Below are positions 36,143 to 45,453 of a stretch of 64,000 nucleotides of DNA, piece by piece. The first letter of the stretch is position 1. Each line of letters opens with the position of its first letter. The notes under the pieces are model-generated. The model worked only from the letters and a program-made list of their open reading frames with translations. It was not told the DNA's origin and did no database searches. Origin of the DNA: Caballeronia ptereochthonis (lineage in GTDB: Bacteria; Pseudomonadota; Gammaproteobacteria; Burkholderiales; Burkholderiaceae); assembly GCF_001545075.1 (NCBI RefSeq), contig NZ_FCOB02000037.1, forward strand, positions 1 to 64,000. The letters run 5' to 3'. The translations under genes were made by a program, and so were the position numbers.

Positions 36143-37192
36143 ATGACCGCACACGGGCAAGAAGCAGTTTCGCGCCGGCGCAGGATCGGCCGCACGTCAC
36201 TCGACGTCACCGCACTGTCGCTCGGCACCGCGCCGCTCGGCGGGCTGTATCACGAACTCACGGAAGACGAGGCGCGCGCTACCGTCGATGCCGCGTGGCA
36301 AGCCGGCATCCGCTTCTTCGATACCGCGCCGCACTATGGCCACACGAAGGCGGAACATCGTCTGGGCGATGCGTTGCGGCGCTATCCGCGCGGCGACTTT
36401 GCGATCTCGACGAAAGTCGGCCGCCGCTTCGTCCCGCGCACGACGCCCGACGACGGCAGCGAAGGCTGGGCCGCGCCGCTTCCCTTCCAGGCTATCTTCG
36501 ACTACACCTACGACGGCATCCTCCGCTCGTTCGAGGACAGCCAGATGCGGCTCGGCATGATCGATATCGACGTCGTGCTGATCCACGACATCGGCCGATA
36601 CACGCACGGCGAGCAGAACGCGCACTACTGGAAGCAACTGACCGATGAAGGCGGTTTTCGCGCGCTCGAGGAATTGAAGCAATCGCGCGGCGTGAAGGCG
36701 GTCGGGCTCGGCGTGAACGAAGGCGCGGCGGTGATGGAAGCGATGGCCGAATTCGACATCGACTGCGCGCTGCTCGCCGGACGCTATACGCTGCTGGAGC
36801 AAAACACGCTCGACGATCTCCTCCCCGAATGCGAGAAGCGCGGAGTGAGCATTCTGCTCGGCGGCGCGTTCAATTCGGGCATTCTCGCGCGCGGTCTCGA
36901 CGCGAAGGCGCACGGAGATCTCAAGTTCAACTACGGCGACGCGCCGAAAGAAATCGTCGAACGTGTCGGCAGGCTGGAGCGCGTGTGCCGCGAGCATGGC
37001 GTCGCGCTATCGACCGCGGCCATCCAGTTTCCTTATGCGCATAAAGTCGTGGCCACGGTGCTGATGGGCGCGCGCACGCCCGATGAAGTGCGCGAGAACG
37101 CGGCATCGTTCGCGACGCCGGTTCCGTCCGCGCTATGGGATGCGTTGCGCGCCGAAGGCTTGCTTCACGCGAACGCGCCGGTGCCGCGATGA
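36143..37192 (+). CDS. Aldo/keto reductase (probable L-fucose/D-threo-aldose dehydrogenase)
   Basis: A 349-residue AKR: RRRIGRTSLDVTALSLGTAPLGG, the catalytic region GIRFFDTAPHYGHTKAEHRLG with Asp and Tyr, VLIHDIGRYTHG and VKAVGLGVNEGA. It resembles D-threo-aldose 1-dehydrogenases that oxidise L-fucose to the lactone. The ATG at 36143 is preceded by GAGG. The stop overlaps the lactonase start as ATGA. A near-perfect parS site lies inside the coding region at 37031. Confidence 0.85.
   Translation: MTAHGQEAVSRRRRIGRTSLDVTALSLGTAPLGGLYHELTEDEARATVDAAWQAGIRFFDTAPHYGHTKAEHRLGDALRRYPRGDFAISTKVGRRFVPRTTPDDGSEGWAAPLPFQAIFDYTYDGILRSFEDSQMRLGMIDIDVVLIHDIGRYTHGEQNAHYWKQLTDEGGFRALEELKQSRGVKAVGLGVNEGAAVMEAMAEFDIDCALLAGRYTLLEQNTLDDLLPECEKRGVSILLGGAFNSGILARGLDAKAHGDLKFNYGDAPKEIVERVGRLERVCREHGVALSTAAIQFPYAHKVVATVLMGARTPDEVRENAASFATPVPSALWDALRAEGLLHANAPVPR
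37031..37046. promoter_or_regulatory. parS: parS-like site inside the aldo/keto reductase gene
   Basis: CCTTATGCGCATAAAG, a 15/16 match to the parS consensus. It is read as the codons for PYAHK within the reductase and lies about 7.5 kb from the cluster upstream of parA. Confidence 0.65.
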
Positions 37193-38037
37193 AAACGAAC
37201 GTGAGCATCGACGCGCATCAACACTACTGGGACCCCGCGCGCGGCGATTACGGCTGGCTCACGCCGGATCTCAAGCCGCTGTATCGCAGATTCGGCTCCG
37301 GCGATCTCGCGCCATTGCGTCAGGCAGCGGGCATCGAGCGCACGGTCGTGGTTCAGGCGGCGCCGACGGTGGAGGAAACGCGCTACCTGCTCGATCTCGC
37401 GCGCAGCGACGATTCGATTGCCGGCGTCGTCGGCTGGGTGCCGCTCGATTCGTCCGACGCACCCGCGATCCTCGACGAACTCGTGCGCGAGTCGAAATTC
37501 AGGGCCGTGCGTCCGATGCTGCAGGACCTGCCCGACGATACGTGGATCGCGCACGCGCCGCTCGAAGCCGCGATCGAACGCCTGATCGACCTCGATCTCG
37601 CCTTCGACGCGCTGATCTTCGCGCGGCACGTGCCTTCGCTGATCAAGTTCGTGGAGCGATACCCGAAGCTCAGAATCGTCGTCGATCATGGCGCCAAGCC
37701 GCCGATTCGCGATGGCATCGAAGCAGGCTGGCAGCCATGGGCCGACGGCGTCGCGCAACTTGCAGCGTTACCGCAAAAACTTCATTGCAAACTTTCGGGT
37801 CTGGCTACCGAAGCAAAGGAAAACTGGAGCGACGAAACGTTGAAACCCTATGTCGCGCATCTCCTCGAACATTTCGGCGCCGAGCGCCTGATGTGGGGCA
37901 GCGACTGGCCGGTGCTGAACATGAACGGCAGCTACAGTGACTGGCACGCCGCTGCGCGGCGCCTGACCTCTCATCTCGAAAAAGCCGAGCAAGACGCGAT
38001 TTTCGGCGCGAATGCCCGCGCGTTCTATCGCCTCTGA
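37189..38037 (+). CDS. Amidohydrolase family sugar lactonase (L-fucono-1,5-lactonase type)
   Basis: A 282-residue COG3618 amidohydrolase: DAHQHYWDPARGDYGWL at the N-terminus with the metal-site HxH, VDHGAKPP, LHCKLSGLATEA, and RLMWGSDWPV near the C-terminus. COG3618 members include L-fuconolactonase and L-rhamnonolactonase. Coupled to the reductase by ATGA. It should open the lactone to the acid. Confidence 0.87.
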   Translation: MKTNVSIDAHQHYWDPARGDYGWLTPDLKPLYRRFGSGDLAPLRQAAGIERTVVVQAAPTVEETRYLLDLARSDDSIAGVVGWVPLDSSDAPAILDELVRESKFRAVRPMLQDLPDDTWIAHAPLEAAIERLIDLDLAFDALIFARHVPSLIKFVERYPKLRIVVDHGAKPPIRDGIEAGWQPWADGVAQLAALPQKLHCKLSGLATEAKENWSDETLKPYVAHLLEHFGAERLMWGSDWPVLNMNGSYSDWHAAARRLTSHLEKAEQDAIFGANARAFYRL

Positions 38038-38089
38038 AACGGCTGATATACCCGGCATGTCTCAAAAACAACTTCGACTGGAGCAGTAG

Positions 38090-38833
38090 ATGGTACAAAG
38101 ACTGGCAGGCAAGACGGCGCTGATCACGGCGGCGGGACAAGGCATCGGGCTCGCGACGGCCGAGCTCTTCGCGGCGGAAGGCGCGCGCGTGATCGCAACC
38201 GACATCCGCACCGAATCGCTCGAAGGGAAGCCGTTCGAAGTGCACAAGCTCGACGTGCGCGACACGCAGGCGATCAACGCGCTCGCGCAGGAAATCGGCG
38301 CGATCGACGTGCTCTTCAACTGCGCGGGCTTCGTGCACTCCGGATCGATTCTCGATGCGAGCGAGGAAGACTGGGACTTCGCCTTCGACCTCAACGCCAA
38401 GGCGATGTATCGTACGATTCGCGCTTTCCTGCCGAAGATGCTGGAAAAGGGCGGCGGCTCGATCATCAACATGTCGTCGGCGGCGTCGAGCGTGAAGGGT
38501 GTGCCGAACCGTTTCGTGTATGGTGCGTCGAAGGCGGCCGTGATCGGCCTGACGAAGGCGGTCGCAGCAGATTTCGTCACGCGCGGCGTCCGCTGCAACG
38601 CGATCTGCCCGGGCACGGTGGAATCGCCGTCGCTGAAGGATCGCATCGCGGAGCAGGCAAAGGCACAGGGCGCGACCGTCGAGCAGGTGCAGGCGGCGTT
38701 CGTCGCGCGCCAGCCGATGGGGCGCGTGGGCCGCGCCGAGGAGATCGCGGCGCTCGCGCTCTATCTCGGCTCGGACGAATCGTCGTTCACGACGGGTCAG
38801 ATTCATGTCATCGATGGCGGCTGGTCCAACTGA
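38090..38833 (+). CDS. SDR-family dehydrogenase (2-keto-3-deoxy-L-fuconate dehydrogenase-like)
   Basis: A 247-residue short-chain dehydrogenase: ALITAAGQGIGLATAE nucleotide motif, NCAGF, catalytic Ser-Tyr-Lys in NMSSAASS and YGASKAAV, and the Asp after beta-2 (ATDIR) that favours NAD. The C-terminus HVIDGGWSN is typical. Within this cluster the role of oxidising 2-keto-3-deoxy-L-fuconate at C4 fits best. Confidence 0.85.
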   Translation: MVQRLAGKTALITAAGQGIGLATAELFAAEGARVIATDIRTESLEGKPFEVHKLDVRDTQAINALAQEIGAIDVLFNCAGFVHSGSILDASEEDWDFAFDLNAKAMYRTIRAFLPKMLEKGGGSIINMSSAASSVKGVPNRFVYGASKAAVIGLTKAVAADFVTRGVRCNAICPGTVESPSLKDRIAEQAKAQGATVEQVQAAFVARQPMGRVGRAEEIAALALYLGSDESSFTTGQIHVIDGGWSN

Positions 38834-38873
38834 CCAACCATCATTCTTTTTCGGAACAAGAGGATCAAACCAG

Positions 38874-39722
38874 ATGAAGCTGCTTCGTTACGGCCCCAAG
38901 GGTCAGGAAAAACCGGGTCTGCTGGATGCCGAGGGCCAGATTCGCGACCTGTCGAAGGTCGTCGACGACATCGCCGGCGCGACGCTGACCGAGGCGGGCC
39001 TGGCGAAACTGCGTGCCGTCGATCCGGCGTCGCTGCCGGTCGTCGACGGTAATCCGCGCATCGGGCCGTGCGTCGGGCGCGTCGGCAAGTTCGTGTGCAT
39101 CGGGCTGAACTATGCCGATCACGCGGCGGAATCGAACCTGCCGGTGCCGACCGAGCCGGTCATTTTCGGCAAGTGGACGAGCGCGATCTGCGGCCCGAAC
39201 GACGACGTCGAAATCCCGCGCAACTCGGTGAAGACCGACTGGGAAGTCGAACTGGGCGTCGTGATCGGCAAGGAAGCGAAGTACGTCGACGAAGCCAGCG
39301 CGCTCGACTACGTCGCGGGCTATTGCGTGATCAACGACGTGTCCGAGCGCGAGTGGCAGCTCGAGCACGGCACGCAATGGGACAAGGGCAAAGGCTTCGA
39401 CACGTTCGGCCCGATCGGTCCGTGGCTCGTCACGAAGGACGAAGTCGCCGATCCGCAGAAGCTCGACCTGTGGCTCGAAGTAGACGGCAAGCGCTATCAG
39501 AACGGCAACACGAAGACGATGGTCTTCACGGTCGCGCAACTGGTCGCGTATCTGTCGAAAGTGATGAGCCTGCAGCCGGGCGACGTCATTTCGACGGGCA
39601 CGCCGCCGGGCGTCGGCATGGGCGTGAAGCCGAACGCGGTGTATCTGAAGGCCGGCCAGACGATGCGTCTCGGCATTCAGGGTCTCGGCGAGCAGACGCA
39701 GAAGACGGTCTCGGCGCAGTAA
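38874..39722 (+). CDS. Fumarylacetoacetate hydrolase family protein (2,4-diketo-3-deoxy-L-fuconate hydrolase-like)
   Basis: A 282-residue FAH-family enzyme: FVCIGLNYADHAAES, PVIFGKWTSAICGPND, the metal-binding WEVELGVVIGKEAKYV, GKGFDTFGPIGPWLVT and DVISTGTPPGVGMG. It is the last enzyme of the cluster and should cleave the diketo acid to pyruvate and lactate. The ATG at 38874 is 41 bp after the SDR stop. A terminator hairpin follows. Confidence 0.88.
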   Translation: MKLLRYGPKGQEKPGLLDAEGQIRDLSKVVDDIAGATLTEAGLAKLRAVDPASLPVVDGNPRIGPCVGRVGKFVCIGLNYADHAAESNLPVPTEPVIFGKWTSAICGPNDDVEIPRNSVKTDWEVELGVVIGKEAKYVDEASALDYVAGYCVINDVSEREWQLEHGTQWDKGKGFDTFGPIGPWLVTKDEVADPQKLDLWLEVDGKRYQNGNTKTMVFTVAQLVAYLSKVMSLQPGDVISTGTPPGVGMGVKPNAVYLKAGQTMRLGIQGLGEQTQKTVSAQ

Positions 39723-39739
39723 TCCGGACGCGCATAAAC

Positions 39740-39771
39740 AAAGAACCTCGCCGTGGCGAGGTTCTTTGCTT
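39740..39771. terminator. Rho-independent terminator
   Basis: A 13-bp perfect stem AAAGAACCTCGCC / GGCGAGGTTCTTT (39740-39752, 39755-39767) with a 2-base turn follows the FAH gene by 17 bp. T-rich sequence continues on the plus strand. It also faces the convergent thioesterase gene. Confidence 0.8.
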
Positions 39772-39798
39772 TGGACGACGGGTTCAGGGAAAGGTAGT

Positions 39799-40239
39799 TC
39801 AGGCGTGGAAAACCGGTTCGGTGGCGACGCCTTCGCCAATGCGCGTGATCGTGCCCTGCGCCACCGCGACGAGCCGCTCGGCGCCGCCATCGGTGACGAA
39901 CACGTCACACTGGCAGGTCGCCTGCGTCATGCCCGCATGGACGACGCGTGCCCGCGCCATCAGCGTGCCGCTGACCGCCGGGCGCAGATAGTTGATCTTG
40001 TATTCGCCCGTGACGACCTTCGGCCCGAGCCTCAGCGCCCCCGCGAAGGTCAGCGCGTTGTCCACGAGATAACTCACCACCCCGCCGTGCACGAACCCGT
40101 GTTGTTGCCTCAGCTCGTCCCTGATGGTCAGACACAGCGTGAGACTCGCGGAATCGACCTGCATCAGTTTGGTTCCGAGCAAGGCGCTGAACGGTTGCGC
40201 ATTCAGCGCACCGCGCGCGATATCGACAATTTCGGTCAT
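39799..40239 (-). CDS. PaaI-family hotdog thioesterase
   Basis: A 146-residue hotdog-fold protein: HGGVVSYLVDNALTFAG carries the conserved His-Gly-Gly and acidic residue of PaaI thioesterases, followed by TGEYKINYLRPAV. It hydrolyses acyl- or aryl-CoA thioesters; the substrate is unknown. The start MTEIVDIARG at 40239 has AAGGAGTGTCCGA before it. Confidence 0.85.
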   Translation of the reverse strand: MTEIVDIARGALNAQPFSALLGTKLMQVDSASLTLCLTIRDELRQQHGFVHGGVVSYLVDNALTFAGALRLGPKVVTGEYKINYLRPAVSGTLMARARVVHAGMTQATCQCDVFVTDGGAERLVAVAQGTITRIGEGVATEPVFHA

Positions 40240-40511
40240 TCGGACACTCCTTGGGTGGGTTCGGTGCCGTCCTGCAAAGACAATAGGAAGCGTTCGCGCG
40301 CACTGCAAGGAAGTCACGCAAAAATTGTGCAATGGGGCGTTTCAGGCGGCACGCGCGCGTCTTCGTCCGGGTTTGTCCGCAGCCGCGCGTTCCCTGCACC
40401 CGTGTAGACAAGCCTTTGCGGCAAACGATTCAAGCTTTCCGGGCTGCTTGCCGTAAACCCGCACTGTCCCCGCATAAGCGGGCTTATTTTCGGAAAGTGT
40501 GGGTGCAAGTG

Positions 40512-42053
40512 ATGTTCGGAAAGATCAAGGTTTCATCGGGTTTGCTCGCGGTTCTGGTGGTGTTCTGTCTCTTTCAACTGGTGACCGAGGGGCTCGGTTT
40601 CTGGTCCCTCTCGCGCACGCATGACGATGTCGGCAGCCTGTCGGACATCGCATTGAAGCAGGTCGACGCGGTCGGCACGACCACGCAGCACCTGATGGAC
40701 GCGCGCATCAACCTCTCCCGCGCGGGTACGCGCATGGTGCGCGGCGGCACCGAGCCGACGGAGATCGTGCAGCACGCGCGCGAGCAGATCGCCGCGGCGG
40801 ATAAATCGTTCAGCGCGTTTCTGAACGCGCGGCGGACGGGCGACGAAAACGTGACGCGCGCCGCGGCCCTGCAGGCAAAATACGCCGAATATTCGAAGGC
40901 GCTCTCCGAACTCGTTCAGTATCTCGACGCGGGCAATCTCCAGGCGTTTCTCGATCAGCCGACGCAGGGCTTCCAGGACCGCTATCTCGCGGAGCAGCAG
41001 AACTTCGTCAATTTCGGCGACGCGGCGAGCCGCAGCTATCTCTCGTCGATCGACACGCGCTACGTGTGGTTCCGCGCGGTGGGCATCGTGATTCTCGTGG
41101 CGCTCGTCGCGGGCATCGCGCTCGTGCACGTCGCGCTGCGTCGCGGCGTGATCGAGCCGCTGGAGGAAGCGGGCCGCCATTTCGAGCGCATCGCGAAGGG
41201 GCGTCTCGACGAGTGCATCGAGGATCGCGGCACGAACGAAATCGGCCGCCTGTTCGCGGGCCTCGCGACGATGCAGGCGAGCGTCGCGAGCACCGTGAAG
41301 ACGGTGCGCGAGACGTCCGATTCGATCAACTTCGGCGCGGATGAAATCGCGAGCGGCAACGCGGATCTGTCGGCGCGCACGGAAAATCAGGCGGCTTCGC
41401 TCGAAGAAACCGCGTCGAGCATGGAAGAGCTGACCGCCACGGTGCGCCAGAACGCGGAGCATGCGCGCGAGGCGAACACGCTGGCGGGCGAAGCGCTCAA
41501 CGCGACTTCACGCGGCTCCAGCGTGGTGGACGATGTCGTCGAGAAGATGCGCGGCATCGCGGCGAGCTCGGACAAGATCTCGGAGATCATCTCGGTCATC
41601 GACGGCATCGCTTTTCAGACCAACATTCTCGCGCTGAATGCCGCCGTCGAGGCGGCGCGCGCGGGGGAACAGGGCCGCGGCTTCGCGGTGGTGGCGGGCG
41701 AAGTGCGCGGCCTCGCGCAGCGTTCGGCGCAATCGGCGAAGGAGATCAAGGAACTGATCGGCGAATCGGTGGCGCAGGTGAGCGACGGCTCCGAGCTCGT
41801 CGAGCGCGCGGGCGAGGCGATGCGCGAAGTGTCGGCGTCGATTTCGCGCGTCACGCAGATGATGGCGGAGATCAGCGCGTCGTCGCTGGAGCAGAGCGTC
41901 GGCATCGAGCAGGTCAACCAGGCCGTCACGCAGATGGACGAGATGACGCAGCAGAACGCGGCGCTCGTCGAGCAGGCCGCGGCTGCCGCATCGTCGTTGC
42001 ACGAGCAGACGCGGCAGCTGAAGGCGGCGGTTTCGGTGTTTCAGCTCGCCTGA
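40512..42053 (+). CDS. Methyl-accepting chemotaxis protein
   Basis: A 513-residue chemoreceptor: first membrane helix at about 8-30, a periplasmic four-helix bundle (about 35-190), second helix near [20 protein letters not shown], a HAMP domain, and a signalling domain with the conserved hairpin [20 protein letters not shown]. It ends FQLA with no C-terminal NWETF-type pentapeptide for CheR tethering. The start at 40512 was chosen because the upstream 60 codons are Arg-rich and unlike the family. Ligand unknown. Confidence 0.9.
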   Translation: MFGKIKVSSGLLAVLVVFCLFQLVTEGLGFWSLSRTHDDVGSLSDIALKQVDAVGTTTQHLMDARINLSRAGTRMVRGGTEPTEIVQHAREQIAAADKSFSAFLNARRTGDENVTRAAALQAKYAEYSKALSELVQYLDAGNLQAFLDQPTQGFQDRYLAEQQNFVNFGDAASRSYLSSIDTRYVWFRAVGIVILVALVAGIALVHVALRRGVIEPLEEAGRHFERIAKGRLDECIEDRGTNEIGRLFAGLATMQASVASTVKTVRETSDSINFGADEIASGNADLSARTENQAASLEETASSMEELTATVRQNAEHAREANTLAGEALNATSRGSSVVDDVVEKMRGIAASSDKISEIISVIDGIAFQTNILALNAAVEAARAGEQGRGFAVVAGEVRGLAQRSAQSAKEIKELIGESVAQVSDGSELVERAGEAMREVSASISRVTQMMAEISASSLEQSVGIEQVNQAVTQMDEMTQQNAALVEQAAAAASSLHEQTRQLKAAVSVFQLA

Positions 42054-42058
42054 GCCGA

Positions 42059-43171
42059 TCAGACTGGCAACGCCGCATACGACGTCGCGAGGTGATACGG
42101 CGTCGTCGACGGCATCTCGGCGCGGATAATGTCGCCCTGTGCCGAGCGGCATTCCACCCAGCCACGCTCGTGCAGGAAACGCGCGCGATAGTGCGCGATC
42201 TGCTCGCCGAGCGCTGCGCCGCGCGTGGCCAGCGCGCGCAGATATTCCGTCTGCGCCCAGATGCGCTGCGTGCCGTCGATCACCCGGCCGGTTTCGTCGA
42301 GCGCGGCGCATACGCCGCCGGTTTCCCTGTCCACGCCGTGCTTCTGCGCGAAGTCGAACGCGCGCGCGAGTCCTTGGTTGAGCCCCGCCGCTTCGAATGC
42401 GGCGTGCCCGCTACCGAGCGCGAGGAAATACCACTCGAACTGATGGCCAGGCTCCAGCCGGTTGCCCGCCGTGCCCATCGGCAGTTCGGCGATCGACCCG
42501 CTCGGCTCGTGCACGAACGCATCCGCAACGGACTGCGCGAGCAGCGCGAGACGCTTGTCGTAGGTGGCGTCGCCGGTCGCCTCGCGGGCCGCGAGCCACG
42601 CCTCGGCGAGATGCATCAATGGATTCTGCAGCGGCGTTTCGAGCGTCGCGCCGAAATCCTCGGCGAGCACCGCGTTCAGCAGATCGCCGCCGCTCGAAAA
42701 GCGCGCCTCGACGAGCCGGGACGTTTCGTCGAGCAGCGCAAACGCGTCGGCCGAGCCGCTGCGCTTCGCGTAATGCGCGCACGCGAAGACCACGAACGCA
42801 TGCGTGTACAGGTCCTTCTGGCGCTCAAGCGGCGCGCCGCCCGCATCCACGCTATAGAACCATCCGCCGTTTCGCTTGTCCTGAAAATAGTGTCGTAGCG
42901 AATCGAAGAGCGTCGCGGCATGAGCGAGGTCGCCGGCTTCCGAGAACACGAACAACTGCCGCGCGCAGGCCATCGCGCGATAGCGCTTCGGCGGCAGCGG
43001 CGCGTGATCGCCCGGTGCGACGGCTTCGTATGGCAAGCCGAGCGCGGCATTGAACCCCGCGCCGCGCCAGACCGGCAGCACGACGTTCGCGTAGTGCTCG
43101 CGCAGCGGCGCGGCGGAATCCGGGCTCGCCGCTTGCATCGGCGACAAAGCGTTTGATTGCTGATCCTGCAT
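42059..43171 (-). CDS. N-acylglucosamine 2-epimerase (AGE) family epimerase/isomerase
   Basis: A 370-residue alpha/alpha-barrel protein. HYANVVLPVWRGAGFN, KRYRAMACARQLFVFSEA, KDLYTHAFVVFACAHYA, NPLMHLAEAWLA, GHQFEWYFLAL and the C-terminal TPYHLATSYAAL match AGE and mannose-isomerase-like enzymes. It probably interconverts aldose and ketose sugars; the substrate is not visible. MQAASPD, 11 residues in, is an alternative start, as the SD is weak. Convergent with the chemoreceptor. Confidence 0.83.
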   Translation of the reverse strand: MQDQQSNALSPMQAASPDSAAPLREHYANVVLPVWRGAGFNAALGLPYEAVAPGDHAPLPPKRYRAMACARQLFVFSEAGDLAHAATLFDSLRHYFQDKRNGGWFYSVDAGGAPLERQKDLYTHAFVVFACAHYAKRSGSADAFALLDETSRLVEARFSSGGDLLNAVLAEDFGATLETPLQNPLMHLAEAWLAAREATGDATYDKRLALLAQSVADAFVHEPSGSIAELPMGTAGNRLEPGHQFEWYFLALGSGHAAFEAAGLNQGLARAFDFAQKHGVDRETGGVCAALDETGRVIDGTQRIWAQTEYLRALATRGAALGEQIAHYRARFLHERGWVECRSAQGDIIRAEMPSTTPYHLATSYAALPV

Positions 43172-43306
43172 AGGAAGACTCTGATTGGTCTGAAGGTGGC
43201 GCGGACTTGCCAGGCGCGCGTAGCAGGAAAGAATAGCAAAACCGCCCCGGCGCGAACCGCTTCTTCGGACGGCGCGCCGGGCCATCGACGAGAGGAGGAC
43301 AAAAAC

Positions 43307-43990
43307 ATGTTGGGAAACATAGAACTCGTTTCGCGGCTCGTAATGGCCGCGGCGCTCGGGAGCGTGATCGGCTTTGAGCGCGAACGGCTGTCGTGGGCGG
43401 CCGGTCTGCGAACGCACATGCTCGTCTGCGTCGGCTCGGCGCTCATCATGATCGTGTCCGCATACGGCTTCGAGGATGTGCTCAAGGCCGATCACGTCGT
43501 GCTCGATCCGTCGCGGATCGCGGCGCAGGTCGTGTCGGGCATCGGCTTTCTCGGCGCGGGCTCGATTCTCCTGCGCGGCGAGATCATTCGCGGGCTGACC
43601 ACAGCCGCGAGCCTCTGGTCGGTCGCGGCGATCGGGCTCGCGGTCGGCGGCGGGCTCTACACGGCGTCGATCTCGGCGACGGCCATCATCCTCATCATCC
43701 TGGCGGGAATCAAGCCGCTCGAGCGCCGCTTCATCAGCGTCAAGCAGCGCCGGCAACTGACGATGCTCGTCGATCGCGGCTCGCTCAGCTTTCACGCGCT
43801 GCACGAGGCGCTCGGGCCGGGCAGCGTGCGCGTGAAGCAGTTCGTCGTGCAGCAGAGCGATGATTCGCCCGATCTGGACGAGATTCGGGTCGAGCTGTCG
43901 CGCGCGTCGGCGACGGAATATCAGGCGATCTGCCACCGCCTGCGGCATCTCGATGTGGTGCGCGAATTTCGCGAGGACGATGGAAGCTGA
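43307..43990 (+). CDS. MgtC/SapB family membrane protein
   Basis: A 227-residue protein: four or five membrane helices in the first 135 residues with SVIGFERERLSWAAGLRTHM, VVSGIGFLGAGSILLR and GLTTAASLWSVAAIGLAVGGG, then an ACT-like cytoplasmic domain. MgtC proteins affect survival at low Mg and in host cells by acting on the F1Fo ATPase or phosphate balance. AGAGGAGG precedes the start. Confidence 0.88.
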   Translation: MLGNIELVSRLVMAAALGSVIGFERERLSWAAGLRTHMLVCVGSALIMIVSAYGFEDVLKADHVVLDPSRIAAQVVSGIGFLGAGSILLRGEIIRGLTTAASLWSVAAIGLAVGGGLYTASISATAIILIILAGIKPLERRFISVKQRRQLTMLVDRGSLSFHALHEALGPGSVRVKQFVVQQSDDSPDLDEIRVELSRASATEYQAICHRLRHLDVVREFREDDGS

Positions 43991-44112
43991 AATTGCCTCG
44001 CGGGTGCTGGCTTGAGCCCGCAGCCATGCGACAATGCGGCCTCTCGAAAATATTCGCCGAAGCGCCGGCGCGCCTTGCGTGCCGGCCGCCGAGGCTGCGG
44101 CCTTTCGAACCT

Positions 44113-45198
44113 ATGCCAGATTCCGCTGTAAACAGAAATCCTGACACGCTCACGGGCGACACCGCCGCAAAAAGCCGCCGCCGCGCGGCCGACACGCCGG
44201 CCGCGCAAGACATCGCCGACACCGAAAAGAAACTCGCCCGCGCCGCACGCTCGGCGCAGCGCCTCGTGCGACTGAGCGAAGACCCGCGCAGCGGCGAAAC
44301 GCTCGATCTCTTCGCGGAAGACGCCGAACGCGCGCACCTTCAGGCGATGAACACGGACATCCGTCAGGGTACGTTCGAGGGCTTCGAGCTTCCCGAGGTG
44401 TTTCTCGCGGCGGTGCAGTCGAATTGCGGGACTGCGGCGCCGGGCGCCAACGCATCGGACTCGACGGCCGCGAAACACGCGGCGCGCGGCAGCGTGGCGT
44501 CGGTCGTGCCGGTGCAAGGGTTGTTTCAGGACGACGCGTTTCAACCTGCCGAGGCCGCCGCGCCGCTGCAGGGCGCGAACGAAACCGCCGGAAAACCGGG
44601 CGCGATCGCCGCTGCCGTGCCGCGAGCCGCGAGCCTCAGTTCCGTCGCGCTCGATGGCGACGCTAACGCCGCACCGCAGGACGAACCCGCGCAAGCGCCC
44701 GGGAACGCACCGCATTGCCCCGCCGCGCCGGTCGTGCACGACCGGCGCGGATGCAACGACGCCGCCGCGCCCGAACTCGATCACGCCCGCGCCACGGCGT
44801 TCGCGGACATCATCGACGCGCTCTACGCCGTGACCGCCGAGCAGCGCACCTCGACGACGGCTCACGCGCGCCGCATGAAGACGATGCTGACGATCATCGT
44901 CTGCGTGATGCTCACCACGGTGGCGACCGGCATCGCGCAAACGGTCGTGCTGATGCGCATGAGCCGCGACAGCAAGCTGCAGCAGGACCGCATGGAGCAA
45001 CTGATGCTCAACCAGCAGGCGACGCTCGCCTCGCTCTTCGACACCGATTCCGCCACCATCAGCATGGGCCGCGCGCCCGATACGCTGCGCGACGACGGCG
45101 GCGCCTCGCCGGTGCAGCCGGTGAGCGCGGTCAAGCCGGATTCCGCGCCGAATCACGCCCGTCACGCGCATCGCCACGCCGGCTCGACCGCGCACTGA
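44113..45198 (+). CDS. Hypothetical Ala-rich single-pass membrane protein
   Basis: A 361-residue protein of no family I recognise. The first 250 residues are Ala-, Asp- and Pro-rich and probably disordered, although EDPRSGETLDLFAEDAERAH and IRQGTFEGFELPEVF look conserved. One hydrophobic helix follows (TMLTIIVCVMLTTVATGIA), then a short coiled-coil-like tail and a His-rich C-terminus (NHARHAHRHAG). The start is unsure: ATG codons at 44026 and 44113 are possible and neither has a clear SD. Confidence 0.55.
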   Translation: MPDSAVNRNPDTLTGDTAAKSRRRAADTPAAQDIADTEKKLARAARSAQRLVRLSEDPRSGETLDLFAEDAERAHLQAMNTDIRQGTFEGFELPEVFLAAVQSNCGTAAPGANASDSTAAKHAARGSVASVVPVQGLFQDDAFQPAEAAAPLQGANETAGKPGAIAAAVPRAASLSSVALDGDANAAPQDEPAQAPGNAPHCPAAPVVHDRRGCNDAAAPELDHARATAFADIIDALYAVTAEQRTSTTAHARRMKTMLTIIVCVMLTTVATGIAQTVVLMRMSRDSKLQQDRMEQLMLNQQATLASLFDTDSATISMGRAPDTLRDDGGASPVQPVSAVKPDSAPNHARHAHRHAGSTAH

Positions 45199-45394
45199 TC
45201 CCCGCTGTCACATTCCGGCGACACCTGGCGCTGCGGCGGCATGTCGCGCGCGTCGGCTCGTCTGGATGCCGACTGTCCGCGGCACGGGCCTCTGCGTCCC
45301 GTCCCCGTTTTTCATTGCTTGCAAATCGGTAATTTTGTAGAAAAACTACCAAATTTCTTTCCAAGAAATGTTGCATTGCACTAGAAATCGATAA

Positions 45395-45430
45395 GGGGTA
45401 ACCCTATAATTCTTCCTAAGGGAAAACCCC
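45395..45430 (+). promoter_or_regulatory. Promoter with TATAAT box between two GGG/CCC palindromes
   Basis: A consensus TATAAT at 45405-45410 is flanked by GGGGTAACCC (45395-45404) and GGGAAAACCCC (45420-45430). It lies 24 bp before the small-protein ATG, so the second palindrome falls in the leader. No good -35 box is seen at normal spacing, which suggests an activator. Confidence 0.5.
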
Positions 45431-45453
45431 TCTATCACCAACCGGAGTCAGTC

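Noticed and set aside
39730-39739. GCGCATAAAC, half of a parS site, after the FAH gene
   Set aside because: The left half (TTTAT) is absent, so it is not a palindrome and unlikely to load ParB.
42059-43948. A 629-codon frame fusing Arg/Asp-rich sequence to the AGE epimerase
   Set aside because: The upstream part is the antisense shadow of mgtC; the epimerase starts at 43171.
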